Assembly: GCA_903891095.1 (NCBI GenBank)
Contig: CAITDI010000018.1
Span: forward strand, 1-40,818
Length of the DNA stretch: 40,818 nucleotides
Reading direction: 5' to 3'
From: an uncultured bacterium
GTDB taxonomy: Bacteria; Planctomycetota; Phycisphaerae; Phycisphaerales; SM1A02
Position numbers and translations under genes: made by a program. Below are positions 1 to 7,864 of the stretch, in pieces. Below the pieces are notes generated by a model. It searched no databases. It was not told the DNA's origin and saw nothing but the letters and a program-made list of their open reading frames with translations. The first letter of the stretch is position 1; the number at the start of each line of letters is the position of its first letter.

Positions 1-2
1 AG

Positions 3-143
3 GACAACGGGCTGTTCACGATGCTGCAGTGGAGCACGCTGATGTGCAATCCGCCGCTCACGATCAGCGAGCGCGAGATGGCCGATGCGTTCGACATCAT
101 CGACCGCGCGCTGGAGATCACCGACGCAGCGTTCGAGGGGTAA
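3..143 (+). CDS. Class-III aminotransferase, C-terminal end (partial)
   Basis: Only the last 46 codons are inside the window; the reading frame is open from the window edge to TAA at 141-143. The tail DNGLFTMLQW...NPPLTISE...DIIDRALEITD is the usual end of PLP-dependent class-III (omega) aminotransferases, where an NPPL-(I/T)-(S/T)-E segment precedes a last helix of the form (D/E)IIDRAL. The catalytic Lys and the rest of the PLP site lie upstream and cannot be seen. The neighbour converging on it is an NCS1 permease for nucleobases or hydantoins, so a role in pyrimidine or beta-amino-acid breakdown (for example beta-alanine:pyruvate type) is plausible, but this is inference from context. The fragment is too short to fix the substrate. 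Confidence 0.6.
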   Translation, partial: DNGLFTMLQWSTLMCNPPLTISEREMADAFDIIDRALEITDAAFEG

Positions 144-159
144 GCGAGCGAGCACTCGA

Positions 160-256
160 AGGCTCACGCACGAAGCCCCACGGCCTCAACCACCAGTCGC
201 CCGAATGCCCGTGGGCGCAAGCCCACGGAACACCGGACGCGGGAGTCGAACCTCGT
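160..256. repeat. Dispersed hairpin repeat, locus 1
   Basis: This fills the gap between two convergent genes. It holds one full copy of the window's intergenic hairpin family: GAATGCCC at 203-210, an 8-bp perfect stem CCGTGGGC (209-216) / GCCCACGG (221-228) closed by a GCAA tetraloop, then GGAAC and a GGACGCGGGAGTCG tail. The left part (TCGAAGGCTCAC at about 157-168) matches another module of the same family seen near 20567 and 39679. No coding function is supported here. Confidence 0.75.
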
Positions 257-258
257 CA

Positions 259-1800
259 TCACGCGCCACGCCGCGCGCGCATCCCCGCGAGATACACCGC
301 ACCCGCCACGATGAACCCCGTGAACCACGCGTACGGATAGATCGCATCCCACATCGTGGGCTCGCCCTTGAGCACCTTCACCGCGCCGAGAAAGCCCGCG
401 ACATTCGGCGCAACGCCAAGCACCAGCGCCAGCATCGCGACCCAATTCACGCCGGCATACCGTCCGCTCACGCGATACAGGTCCGGCACATCGAGCTCCT
501 TCTTCCGCACGATCCAGTAGTCCGCGATCATGATGCCCGCGATCGGCCCGAGCAGCGCCGAGTAGCCGACGAGCCACTCGAAGATGTACGAGTCCGCGCT
601 CGCGAGCAGCTTCCACGGCATGATCGCGACGCCGAGCACGCCCGTGATCATCGCGCCCGTCTTGAAGCTGATGTGCCGCGGCGCGATGTGCGCGAAGTCA
701 TTCGCGGGGCTCACGACGTTCGCCGCGATGTTCGTGCTGATCGTCGCGATCGCCACACCGACGAGCGCGAGCACCGCGATCACCACGCGCATCGCGGGGC
801 TCGCGAGTATCGGCTCGCTCAATCCCGCGGGCGGCGTGCTGCTCGTGATCTGCGAGAGCACGAACACCGGATCCCACAGCTTCGCGGGATCGACGCCCTT
901 GAGCAGGCTCGCCGAGGCGCTCGTGATCACCACCGCCATCGCGCTGAACGCGATCATCGTGGTCGGCAGGCCGATCGTCTGCCCCACCATCTGCGCGCGC
1001 TGGTCGCGGCCGAACCGCGTGAAATCAGGGATGTTCAGCGAGAGCGTCGCCCAGAACCCGATCATGCCGGTGAGCGACGGAACGAACACCTTCCAGAACT
1101 CCGCCGCGGTCGCGAACTTCGACGGCTTGTCGAGCAGCTCGCCCACGCCGCCCGCACGCGACACGAGCCACACGAGGAGCCACAGGCCCATCACGAGGAT
1201 CAGCGGCGCGGACCAGTTCTCGAACACGCGCACCGCGTTCATGCCGACGAGGATGATCGCGATGTTCAGCAGCCAGAACACCGCGAACGTGATCAGCGAC
1301 GGAATCGCGAGCCCGAGCACCATCGCGTCGCCGCCGATCTGCCCGAACTCAGGCCACGCCGCCACGATGAACGTGCGCACCGCTTCGCCGCCGATGTATG
1401 TCTGGATGCCGAACCATCCGCACGCGACGATCGCGCGCAGCACCGCGGGCACATTCGCGCCGACCGTGCCGAAGCTCGCGCGCGCGAGCACGGGAAACGG
1501 AATCCCGTACTTCGTGCCCGGATGCGCGTTGAGCAGGATCGGCACGAGCACGATCAGGTTGCCGAGTCCGATCGTGAGCAGCGCCTGCCACCAGTTCATG
1601 CCGACGGCGATCAGGCCGCCCGCGAGCATGTAGGTGGGAATGCAGTGCGCCATCGCGATCCACAGCGCGGCGAAGTTGTAGGTCGTCCAGTTGCGACGCC
1701 GCGTGGGCACGGGCGCGAGGTCGCCGTTGAAGAGCGGGCTGTCGGCGATGTCGGGCGGCAGCTCGGCGAGCGCCTCGCGGGTCAGGTTCGGATCGTGCAT
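259..1800 (-). CDS. NCS1-family nucleobase/hydantoin/allantoin permease
   Basis: Integral inner-membrane symporter of 513 residues, expected to bring a nucleobase, hydantoin or allantoin into the cell with Na+ or H+. About 12 hydrophobic segments alternate with short loops, which is the NCS1 fold. The N-terminal RRRNWTTYNFAALWIAMAH and the segment ASFGTVGANVPA...GWFGIQTYIGG are typical of the family; Trp129 and Gln133 in W-F-G-I-Q match the substrate-stacking Trp and hydrogen-bonding Gln of Mhp1. The ATG at 1800 was chosen because GAGGAG lies about 8 bases upstream; a TTG seven codons further out keeps the frame but has no such site. It converges on an aminotransferase, which fits a catabolic pair. 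The substrate cannot be told from sequence alone. Confidence 0.9.
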   Translation of the reverse strand: MHDPNLTREALAELPPDIADSPLFNGDLAPVPTRRRNWTTYNFAALWIAMAHCIPTYMLAGGLIAVGMNWWQALLTIGLGNLIVLVPILLNAHPGTKYGIPFPVLARASFGTVGANVPAVLRAIVACGWFGIQTYIGGEAVRTFIVAAWPEFGQIGGDAMVLGLAIPSLITFAVFWLLNIAIILVGMNAVRVFENWSAPLILVMGLWLLVWLVSRAGGVGELLDKPSKFATAAEFWKVFVPSLTGMIGFWATLSLNIPDFTRFGRDQRAQMVGQTIGLPTTMIAFSAMAVVITSASASLLKGVDPAKLWDPVFVLSQITSSTPPAGLSEPILASPAMRVVIAVLALVGVAIATISTNIAANVVSPANDFAHIAPRHISFKTGAMITGVLGVAIMPWKLLASADSYIFEWLVGYSALLGPIAGIMIADYWIVRKKELDVPDLYRVSGRYAGVNWVAMLALVLGVAPNVAGFLGAVKVLKGEPTMWDAIYPYAWFTGFIVAGAVYLAGMRARRGA

Positions 1801-1955
1801 ATGCGGACTCCTCACGGGCAATTCGGCTCAATCGCGCGCGGAGGATGAATGCGGCCGAGCCGATCGCCGCGATCACGCCGCCCGCGCGCGCGAAGTTTCG
1901 CGCGACAACCACGGATTTCCGTCCCTCGCCCGCGCTCGATTGCAATCCTCGCACC

Positions 1956-3128
1956 ATGCGCACGAACCTCCACGCCCTGATCGCCGCCACCGCACTCGCA
2001 TCGCTCGCCGTCTGCATGCCGGCGCTCGCCCAGCGCGCCCCGCGCGGCGGCGGCCCCGAAGCGCGCACCGCCGCCGCCACCACGAAGGATGGCGCGATCA
2101 TCCAGTGGTACGCCACGCTCGACCGCGGCCTCGCCGAGGCCAAGCGCACGGGCAAGCCGATCCTGCTCGTCTCGGGCGCGCCGCATTGCGCGGGCGTTTC
2201 GGGCATGTGGTGCCCGGGCAAGGTCAAGATCGACAACGGCTGGCTGCTCAAGGACGAGGTCGTCGCCGCGTCGCGCGACTTCGTGTGCATCCGCCTGACC
2301 TCGTACGAGTCGGCGGAGGAAGCCGCCTTCGTCACCAAGCTGCAGGGCAACCCCGTCAACACGGTGTTCGCGATCCTCACGCCCGATGCGCAGCCCGCGA
2401 TCGCGATGAAGGGCCTCGGCCGCGGCCCGGGCGAGCTCTTCAGCGATCCCGCCGACATGGTCAGGCAGATGGGCGAGCTTGCGAAGAAGTTCCCCGCGAA
2501 GAAGGCCGACGGCGAGCCCGCGCTCCCGATCACGCTCGATGCACGCCTCGGCCTCGCCGTCGCATCGGCGGACCTCGAGCCGCTCGCGCTCGTGATCGCA
2601 GCCGACGCGAAGGAACGCGCCGCGCTCGAGGCCAAGGTCGCCAAGCTCGCATGGTCGAAGGACCTGCGCGGCCGCTTTACCTACGCAAGCGCCGAGTCGC
2701 TGAAGGACCTCAAGCTCAAGGATCTCAAGCTCACGGACCTCAAGCTCGAGGACCTCAAACTTAAGGATCTCAAGCTCAACGAGAAGAGCGCCGCCACGAC
2801 GATCAAGTCGGGCGTCCTCCTGATCGAGCCCGATGTCTTCGGCGTCGAAGGCACCGTCGCGACCGCGATCGCCGCGGCCGACGTCGGCACCAAGCTCGAC
2901 GCCGCGATGCACGACGCGGCCGCCAAGCACGTGCGCGCGACCAAGTCGCGCGAGCAGCTCAAGCGCCTTGCGCTCGCGAAGGGCGTGTTCTTCGAGACCG
3001 GCATCCCCGTGAGCGGCAAGAAGGAAGCCGAGGACCGCGCGAAGTTCAAGGCGCAGGTCGAGGAGGCGAAGAAGGCGCGCGAGACGCAGGCTCCGGCGCC
3101 GGCTCCGTCGTCAGCTCCTGCCGCGTGA
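1956..3128 (+). CDS. Exported thioredoxin-fold-like protein with 15-bp coding repeat
   Basis: 390 residues. A clear signal peptide (MRTNLHALIAATALASLAVCMPALAQ) decides the start; the frame extends upstream but the extra codons look non-coding. Residues about 45-140 read like a thioredoxin-like domain of the kind ...LAEAKRTGKPILLV...C...WC..., but the two Cys are far apart (about 9 residues), so a CXXC redox centre is absent. The middle contains five successive pentapeptides LKDLK, LKDLK, LTDLK, LEDLK, LKDLK, encoded by five 15-bp units at 2700-2774, which would form an amphipathic or coiled stretch. The C-terminus is Lys/Glu-rich and ends Ala/Pro-rich. Its last 83 bases overlap the 3' end of the convergent gene. 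The exact function is unknown and the thioredoxin-fold call is moderate. Confidence 0.7.
   Translation: MRTNLHALIAATALASLAVCMPALAQRAPRGGGPEARTAAATTKDGAIIQWYATLDRGLAEAKRTGKPILLVSGAPHCAGVSGMWCPGKVKIDNGWLLKDEVVAASRDFVCIRLTSYESAEEAAFVTKLQGNPVNTVFAILTPDAQPAIAMKGLGRGPGELFSDPADMVRQMGELAKKFPAKKADGEPALPITLDARLGLAVASADLEPLALVIAADAKERAALEAKVAKLAWSKDLRGRFTYASAESLKDLKLKDLKLTDLKLEDLKLKDLKLNEKSAATTIKSGVLLIEPDVFGVEGTVATAIAAADVGTKLDAAMHDAAAKHVRATKSREQLKRLALAKGVFFETGIPVSGKKEAEDRAKFKAQVEEAKKARETQAPAPAPSSAPAA
2700..2774 (+). repeat. In-frame 15-bp tandem repeat (five units)
   Basis: Five consecutive 15-bp units, consensus CTCAAGGA(C/T)CTCAAG, lie inside the coding sequence and encode LxDLK pentapeptides. The third unit, CTCACGGACCTCAAG, is 11/15 identical to the intergenic 15-mer ACCACGGACTTCAAA at 6811-6940. 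Confidence 0.9.
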
Positions 3129-4839
3129 CGATCGGAACAAACCCGACCTCCATGCCCTTCGGCGGCGTGACGAAGAGGTTCGCGTCGAATCCCACAAGCT
3201 TGCCCGCGCGCGGCGGCGCGAGGTATTCGCCGTCGATCGGCCACGCGCGGTGCATGCGCTCGACCAGCGATTGCAGCGCGGCGCGCTCGGCGTCGGTGAA
3301 CTTGCACTGCGCGAACACGGGCTGATCGACAAAGCGATACCAGTGGTATGTCACCGTCGATCCGTCGACGAGCTTCGCGGCAAACGGCCCCGCGCTCGGG
3401 CCCGGCGTCGCCCACGCACCCGCGAGCGGCTCGGCGCTGTACGGCGCGGGCTTCGCGTTCGGCCGCGGGAACTCGCGCTCGCGCAGGCCGAGCGATGCGG
3501 GCACTTCGCTCGCGCGCACGGCGACGCGCGTGTCGCTCTTCTCGCTGCTGTTCTCGCCTTTCTTCGCGCCGGCGTTCTCGCCGTTCTTCTCGCGCTTCTT
3601 CTCGCTCTTCTTCTCGAGACCATCGCGGAAATACTGCGGGAACCGAGCGAAACCGTCCGAAGGCCGCTGCTTCCACTGCAATCCAAAAGCGCCGTCGTCG
3701 AAGATCGTCGGCGTCGCGAGCTCGTGGATGCCGTCGATCTGCTTGTCGTCCTGCTTGTAGCCGACGCGACCCGTCGAAACCTTCGGGCGCACCGTGCCTG
3801 CCGCGGCGAACGCGCCCTTCGGCGCCTCGCCTCCGCGACGCCACGCGAGCACGGCGTCGTACAGCGCGGTCTTCGAGTACAGCGCGACATCGCGCACGAG
3901 CGTCGTGCGGCCCGACGCATCGACGGGAAAGCGCAGCTCGGGGATCTTGGTCCACGCCACGCCGCGCTCGTCGCGCGCGATGAACTCGGGCACGGTGTTG
4001 ATCTCCATCGAGCCATCGACGCGGCCCGACGCCATGCGCGCATCGAGCCCGCGGCCGACATCGGTCGGATACTCGCGCGAGATGCGGCTCCAGCACTCGG
4101 GGATGTAGTACGCGAGCGGGCCCTTGAAATTCGCGGCGTTGAGGAACAGCGTCCAGCTCAGCTCGCCCGTCGGCTGCGGCGCGTTGCGCGCGTCGGTGAG
4201 CGGCAACGCCATGTACGCGTAGCCGAGCAGTTCGCCGTTCGGCGCGCCGTTGAACGGCAGGCCGTCGGGCGGAATCAGCAGGCGGTTGCTGATCTGCGCG
4301 ATGCCGAGGCGGTCATCCGCAAGCGGCCTGCTGTTGTAGAAAAACGACCAGCCGGGCGACGCGACCTCGTTGGTGTAGCAGTCCGTCGTGCCGTTCATGC
4401 TGAACTTCGGCGGTCCGTAGTGGAAGCGGTTGCCCGCCCAGTAGCCGAGCCCGCCCTCGAGCGTCTGGAACACCGTGTCGAACGTCGGCCCGCGCTCGGG
4501 CCAGCTGTCGCGCGGCAGCGTGCCGGGAGGACAGAGCGGCTCGGTCTTGTTGTCGGAGTTGTCGGGCAGGATCCATGTCGAAGGCAATCCGATCTGGAAT
4601 CCCGCGATCGGCCGCGCGATCAGCGGCCACACCGTCGCGTAGAAGCCGGCGCCGTAGTGGAACTCCGGAGGCACGCTCTCCGCCTGGCTCGCGATGTAGC
4701 CGTGGAGACCGTTGCTCGTGAGTTGGGCGTCGCCGGGCGGCTGCGCGCAAGCGAAGGACGCTGCGGGAGATGCAGCGAGCGATGCCGCGAGAACTGCGGC
4801 GAGAGATCCGGCGTGCGTGGCGGCGAGCGAGTCGTTCAT
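3046..4839 (-). CDS. Exported protein of unknown function, Lys/Glu-rich insert
   Basis: 597 residues from the ATG at 4839, chosen because it opens an Ala-rich signal peptide ending ASFACA before QPPGDAQ. The frame stays open upstream to 5223, but the extra codons lack protein character. The mature part is rich in Trp, Tyr, Pro and Asn in its first 300 residues (for example GYWAGNRFHYGPPKFSMNG and PECWSRISREYPTDVGRG), suggesting a folded extracellular or periplasmic domain. A low-complexity Lys/Glu stretch (EKKSEKKREKNGEN...) around residues 430-460 separates it from a smaller C-terminal domain that keeps HWYRFVDQPVFAQCKFTDAERAAL. I do not recognise the family. It overlaps the convergent gene by 83 bases and is divergent from the interrupted dockerin gene. 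Confidence 0.7.
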   Translation of the reverse strand: MNDSLAATHAGSLAAVLAASLAASPAASFACAQPPGDAQLTSNGLHGYIASQAESVPPEFHYGAGFYATVWPLIARPIAGFQIGLPSTWILPDNSDNKTEPLCPPGTLPRDSWPERGPTFDTVFQTLEGGLGYWAGNRFHYGPPKFSMNGTTDCYTNEVASPGWSFFYNSRPLADDRLGIAQISNRLLIPPDGLPFNGAPNGELLGYAYMALPLTDARNAPQPTGELSWTLFLNAANFKGPLAYYIPECWSRISREYPTDVGRGLDARMASGRVDGSMEINTVPEFIARDERGVAWTKIPELRFPVDASGRTTLVRDVALYSKTALYDAVLAWRRGGEAPKGAFAAAGTVRPKVSTGRVGYKQDDKQIDGIHELATPTIFDDGAFGLQWKQRPSDGFARFPQYFRDGLEKKSEKKREKNGENAGAKKGENSSEKSDTRVAVRASEVPASLGLREREFPRPNAKPAPYSAEPLAGAWATPGPSAGPFAAKLVDGSTVTYHWYRFVDQPVFAQCKFTDAERAALQSLVERMHRAWPIDGEYLAPPRAGKLVGFDANLFVTPPKGMEVGFVPIVTRQELTTEPAPEPASRAPSSPPRPAP

Positions 4840-5074
4840 GAGTCCGCGCACAGTAGTGGATGCCTGCGCATCGAGGCGTCGCGCGCAACACGCACTTGCG
4901 CGGAGCGTTGCGATGGACCGGCGCGCGTACGCGGATTTCCCAGCAGCATCACGCGCGTCATCTCCGCAGAAGAATCTCCGCGCGCGCGGCGACATGCAGA
5001 AATCCCTGCAAATCCCCGTGGATTCCGCTGCAAGCAAACACGCGCGACCCGCGCGTTCGCAAGATGCGCGAACC

Positions 5075-6679
5075 ATGACGTCCCACACCACCCATCGCAT
5101 TCTCGCGTCGACGATCGCATTCGCCGCCGGCGCACTCGCAACCAGCGCTTCGGCGCAGTACTCGTCGGATCCGACGACGCCGCTCGCGATCCGCGCCACC
5201 GCACTCGACGACGTGCAGGCCAAGATCGCTCCTGGCCCGAACGGCAGCCAGTAAATCAGCTACTTCTCCGACGCGGGCTACGACGTGTACATCGATCGCC
5301 TCGATGCGAGCGGCCACTCGATGTGGAGCGCGCCCGTGCTCGTCGAGGACCGCGCGTTCTCGTCGACCGTCGACTACGGCATGGCCAGCGACGCGAGCGG
5401 CAACGCCTACATCTCGTACCACTCGCTCGCCAAGAACGGCACCGATCCCGCGCAGAAGGTCGCGTCGATCGGTCCCGACGGCGCGATCCGCTGGAAGACG
5501 ATCTTCTACACCGCTCCGAGCGTCTCGCTCGGCAACGGCCGCGTGACCGTCGCGAGCGACGGCTTCGTGTGGGGCGCGACCTCGGTCGGCTTCGACAGCG
5601 CGATCGCGCGCCTCGATCCCACGACCGGCGCGATGAGCTTCACTCCCGCGACCTACATCACAGAGACGAGCGCGAAGCAGATCTGCTCGGGCCTGCAGCC
5701 GTCGACCGACGGCACGGTGATCCTCTCGACCGTGCGCTACACGACGACCTTCAGCAACAAGATCCTCCGCGCGCACAAGATCGCCACCGACGGCACGCGC
5801 CCGTGGGCTGCCGCAGGCAACGCGGTCGCAAGCGCCGGCAACATCCAGACCGGCAACTTCCCCGACTTCATCAGCGACGGCTCCGGCGGCGCGTACTTCT
5901 CGTGGTACACGACCAACCCGCTCACCTGCCGCGTGCAGCACATGGACTCGACCGGCGCGATGACCTTCGGCACCGATGGCTTCGCCGTCGGCACCAGCAC
6001 CACCGCAAGCTTCGGCGGCACCACCTCCACGCTCAATCGCACGAACCCCTCGACGGTTCGCGGCGCTGACGGCCGCGTGTACTGCTTCTTCCGCGCGTAC
6101 TCGGGCTCGATCGCGGGCATCGTGTGGTACGGCATCGGCGCGCAGTGCTTCAACACCGACGGCACCACCGCGTGGGGCACCGACGGCGTGATGGTCGAGG
6201 ACTACCTGCCGTCGTCGGCTGGATCCGTCTACGACCGCCAGGTCGGCAGCGCGATCAACTTCGGCAACGGCATCGGTTGCTCGTATGTCGACGCAGCGAC
6301 CGCGGTCGACAACACCGCGATGGCCGTGCGCATGAACTCCGACGGTACCCTCGCGTGGCGCACCACCGTCGCGTCGAACTCGGGCGTGAAGTACCGCTTC
6401 GTGTCCTCGACCGCTCCGAGCAACTCGGCGGTCCTCGCGTGGCAAGGCGGCCGCACGATCGGCGCGAGCGACATCTACTGCGCGCGCGTCGACTCGACGG
6501 GCGTGCTCGGCGCACCTGCCGGCATCACCGGCGACCTGAACGGCGACGGCCATGTCAACGCGAGCGACCTCGCCACCCTGCTCAACCAGTGGGGCGGTCC
6601 GGGCTCGGCGGACTTCGACCAGGACGGCGCCGTCTCGGCGTCCGACCTCGCGACGCTGCTCAACAACTGGACCAACTGA
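5075..6679 (+). pseudogene. Secreted beta-propeller-like dockerin protein with in-frame TAA
   Basis: A signal peptide (MTSHTTHRILASTIAFAAG...SASAQ) begins at 5075, but codon 60 is TAA (5252-5254). The same frame then continues without any shift for a further 474 codons: ...KIAPGPNGSQ, stop, ISYFSDAGYDVYIDRLDASG. The residues around the stop match the usual pattern in this family, where an aromatic residue precedes I-S-(W/Y)-F...GYDVYLQRLD, so the stop most simply replaces a Tyr codon (TAC or TAT to TAA). Downstream are repeated blocks like SDASGNAYISYHS and DGTTAWGTDGVMV, then two dockerin-like Ca loops, GDLNGDGHVNASDLATLLNQWG and DFDQDGAVSASDLATLLNNW. The product would be a cell-surface protein. 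It could be a pseudogene, a polymorphism or a base-call error. Confidence 0.75.
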
Positions 6680-6710
6680 GCGCGCGCGCATCGGTTGAAC
6701 TGATCTCACG

Positions 6711-6746
6711 CGACGCCCCGGGCTTGTCCCGGGGCGTCGTCTTTTT
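6711..6746 (+). terminator. Rho-independent terminator
   Basis: Perfect 12-bp stem CGACGCCCCGGG (6711-6722) / CCCGGGGCGTCG (6728-6739), loop CTTGT, followed by TCTTTTT. It lies 31 bases after the stop of the dockerin gene and ends that transcript. Confidence 0.92.
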
Positions 6747-6810
6747 CGCGGAGGTGGCGAACGAGGCGCGCTTCGATGTCCGCACGGGTTGGGGGACACG
6801 GGGTTTGACA

Positions 6811-6940
6811 TCCGCAGAGTTCGAAAGCCGCAGAGTTCGAAAGCCGCAGAGTTCGAAAACCACGGAGTTCAAAACCACGGACTTCAAAACCACGGACTTC
6901 AAAAACCACGACTTCAATAACCACGAAGTTCGAAAACCAC
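6811..6940. repeat. Intergenic 15/16-bp satellite array
   Basis: About eight head-to-tail units drift from GCCGCAGAGTTCGAAA through ACCACGGACTTCAAA to ACCACGAAGTTCGAAA. Unit length varies between 14 and 17, so the array is not read as protein. It runs directly into the hairpin repeat at 6941. Confidence 0.85.
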
Positions 6941-7039
6941 GAATGCCCGCAGACGGCAGTCTGCGGAACGCATGACGTCCGACACCACTTCCCCGACCAC
7001 CACGCAACCCGCGCCGCAGACTGCCGTCTGCGGGCACTC
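6941..7039. repeat. Dispersed hairpin repeat, locus 2 (inverted pair)
   Basis: Two copies face each other. The plus copy has GAATGCCC (6941-6948), stem CCGCAGAC (6947-6954) / GTCTGCGG (6959-6966), loop GGCA, then GGAAC. The minus copy has the same stem at 7033-7014 with GAGTGCCC outside it. The remaining gap up to the next gene at 7112 holds no other structure that I can support. Confidence 0.8.
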
Positions 7040-7111
7040 GACTCCAGCGTGATCTTGAAGTCGGGCGTCCACTCCCACCACGATCCCCCGCCGCCGCGCA
7101 TACTGTCGCGC

Positions 7112-7861
7112 ATGAGCTCGCCCGCGCCCAACACGCCGACCTTCACGCTTGACGCGATGCAGTTCTTTGGACGCCTCGGCCGCGAGTACGAGCAGATGTT
7201 CGCGCGGCCGCTTGCATCGCTCGTCGGGCTGCATGTGCTCGACTGCCCGTCGGGGCCGAGCTCGTTCATCTCCGAACTGCACGCGCTCGGCGTGCGCGCG
7301 GTCGGCGTCGATCCGCTGTACGCCGAGTCGGCCGACACGCTGCTCGCGCGCGGCCGCAGCGATGTCGCGCACACCATCGCGCAGATGCGTGCGAATCCCG
7401 CGGCGTTCGCCGACCTCGACCTCGAGGCGTACGGCGCGGCCAAGCTGCACGCGCTCGAAGCGTTCGCGCGGCACTTTGCCGACGAGCGCAACCGCGGGCT
7501 GTACGTCGCCGCGTCGCTGCCCGCGCTGCCGTTCGCCGATCGCGCGTTCGACGTCACGCTCAGCGCGCACCTGCTGTTCACCTACAGCGATCCGTCGACG
7601 GGCGGACTGCTCACGAACTCGCCGTTCACGCCCGAGTGGCACGTCGCGTCGGTGCGCGAACTCATGCGCGTCACGCGCGGCGAGCTGCGGCTCTACCCGA
7701 CCACCACGCGCTGGACCAAGCCGTGCCGCCATCCGCTTGCCGAGCTGGTCGAGCGCGACATGCGCGCGCACGGCCTTGCCGTGCGCTACGAGCAGAGCAG
7801 CTTCGCGCGCGGCAACCACGCCAACGACGCGCTCAACGCCTGCATGGTGATCACGCGCTGA
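7112..7861 (+). CDS. SAM-dependent methyltransferase-like protein
   Basis: 249 residues; the ATG at 7112 was taken because the 21 upstream in-frame codons have no protein character. LVGLHVLDCPSGPSSFISEL (about residues 39-58) fits the beta1-loop-alphaA SAM site of class-I methyltransferases, with the usual Gly-rich loop replaced by CPSGPSSF, and VGVDPLY follows at the position of motif II. Later DRAFDVTLSAHLLFTYSD resembles the motif-IV/post-motif region, and the C-terminal strand ends NACMVITR. The ligand residues look preserved enough for SAM binding, but the acceptor is unknown. It lies after the satellite and hairpin region and converges on the COG4705-like gene with a 3-base gap. Confidence 0.75.
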   Translation: MSSPAPNTPTFTLDAMQFFGRLGREYEQMFARPLASLVGLHVLDCPSGPSSFISELHALGVRAVGVDPLYAESADTLLARGRSDVAHTIAQMRANPAAFADLDLEAYGAAKLHALEAFARHFADERNRGLYVAASLPALPFADRAFDVTLSAHLLFTYSDPSTGGLLTNSPFTPEWHVASVRELMRVTRGELRLYPTTTRWTKPCRHPLAELVERDMRAHGLAVRYEQSSFARGNHANDALNACMVITR

Positions 7862-7864
7862 GCG

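Noticed and set aside
1798-1821. TTG at 1821 as start of the permease
   Set aside because: The ATG at 1800 has GAGGAG at good spacing, and the extra seven residues add nothing conserved.
85-1848. A 587-codon plus-strand open frame opposite the permease
   Set aside because: The permease has about 12 good membrane segments and family motifs; the opposite frame is an Arg/His/Asp-rich shadow.
4840-5223. Upstream extension of the unknown exported protein
   Set aside because: The added 128 residues are Arg/Cys/Ala-rich without protein character and would bury the signal peptide.
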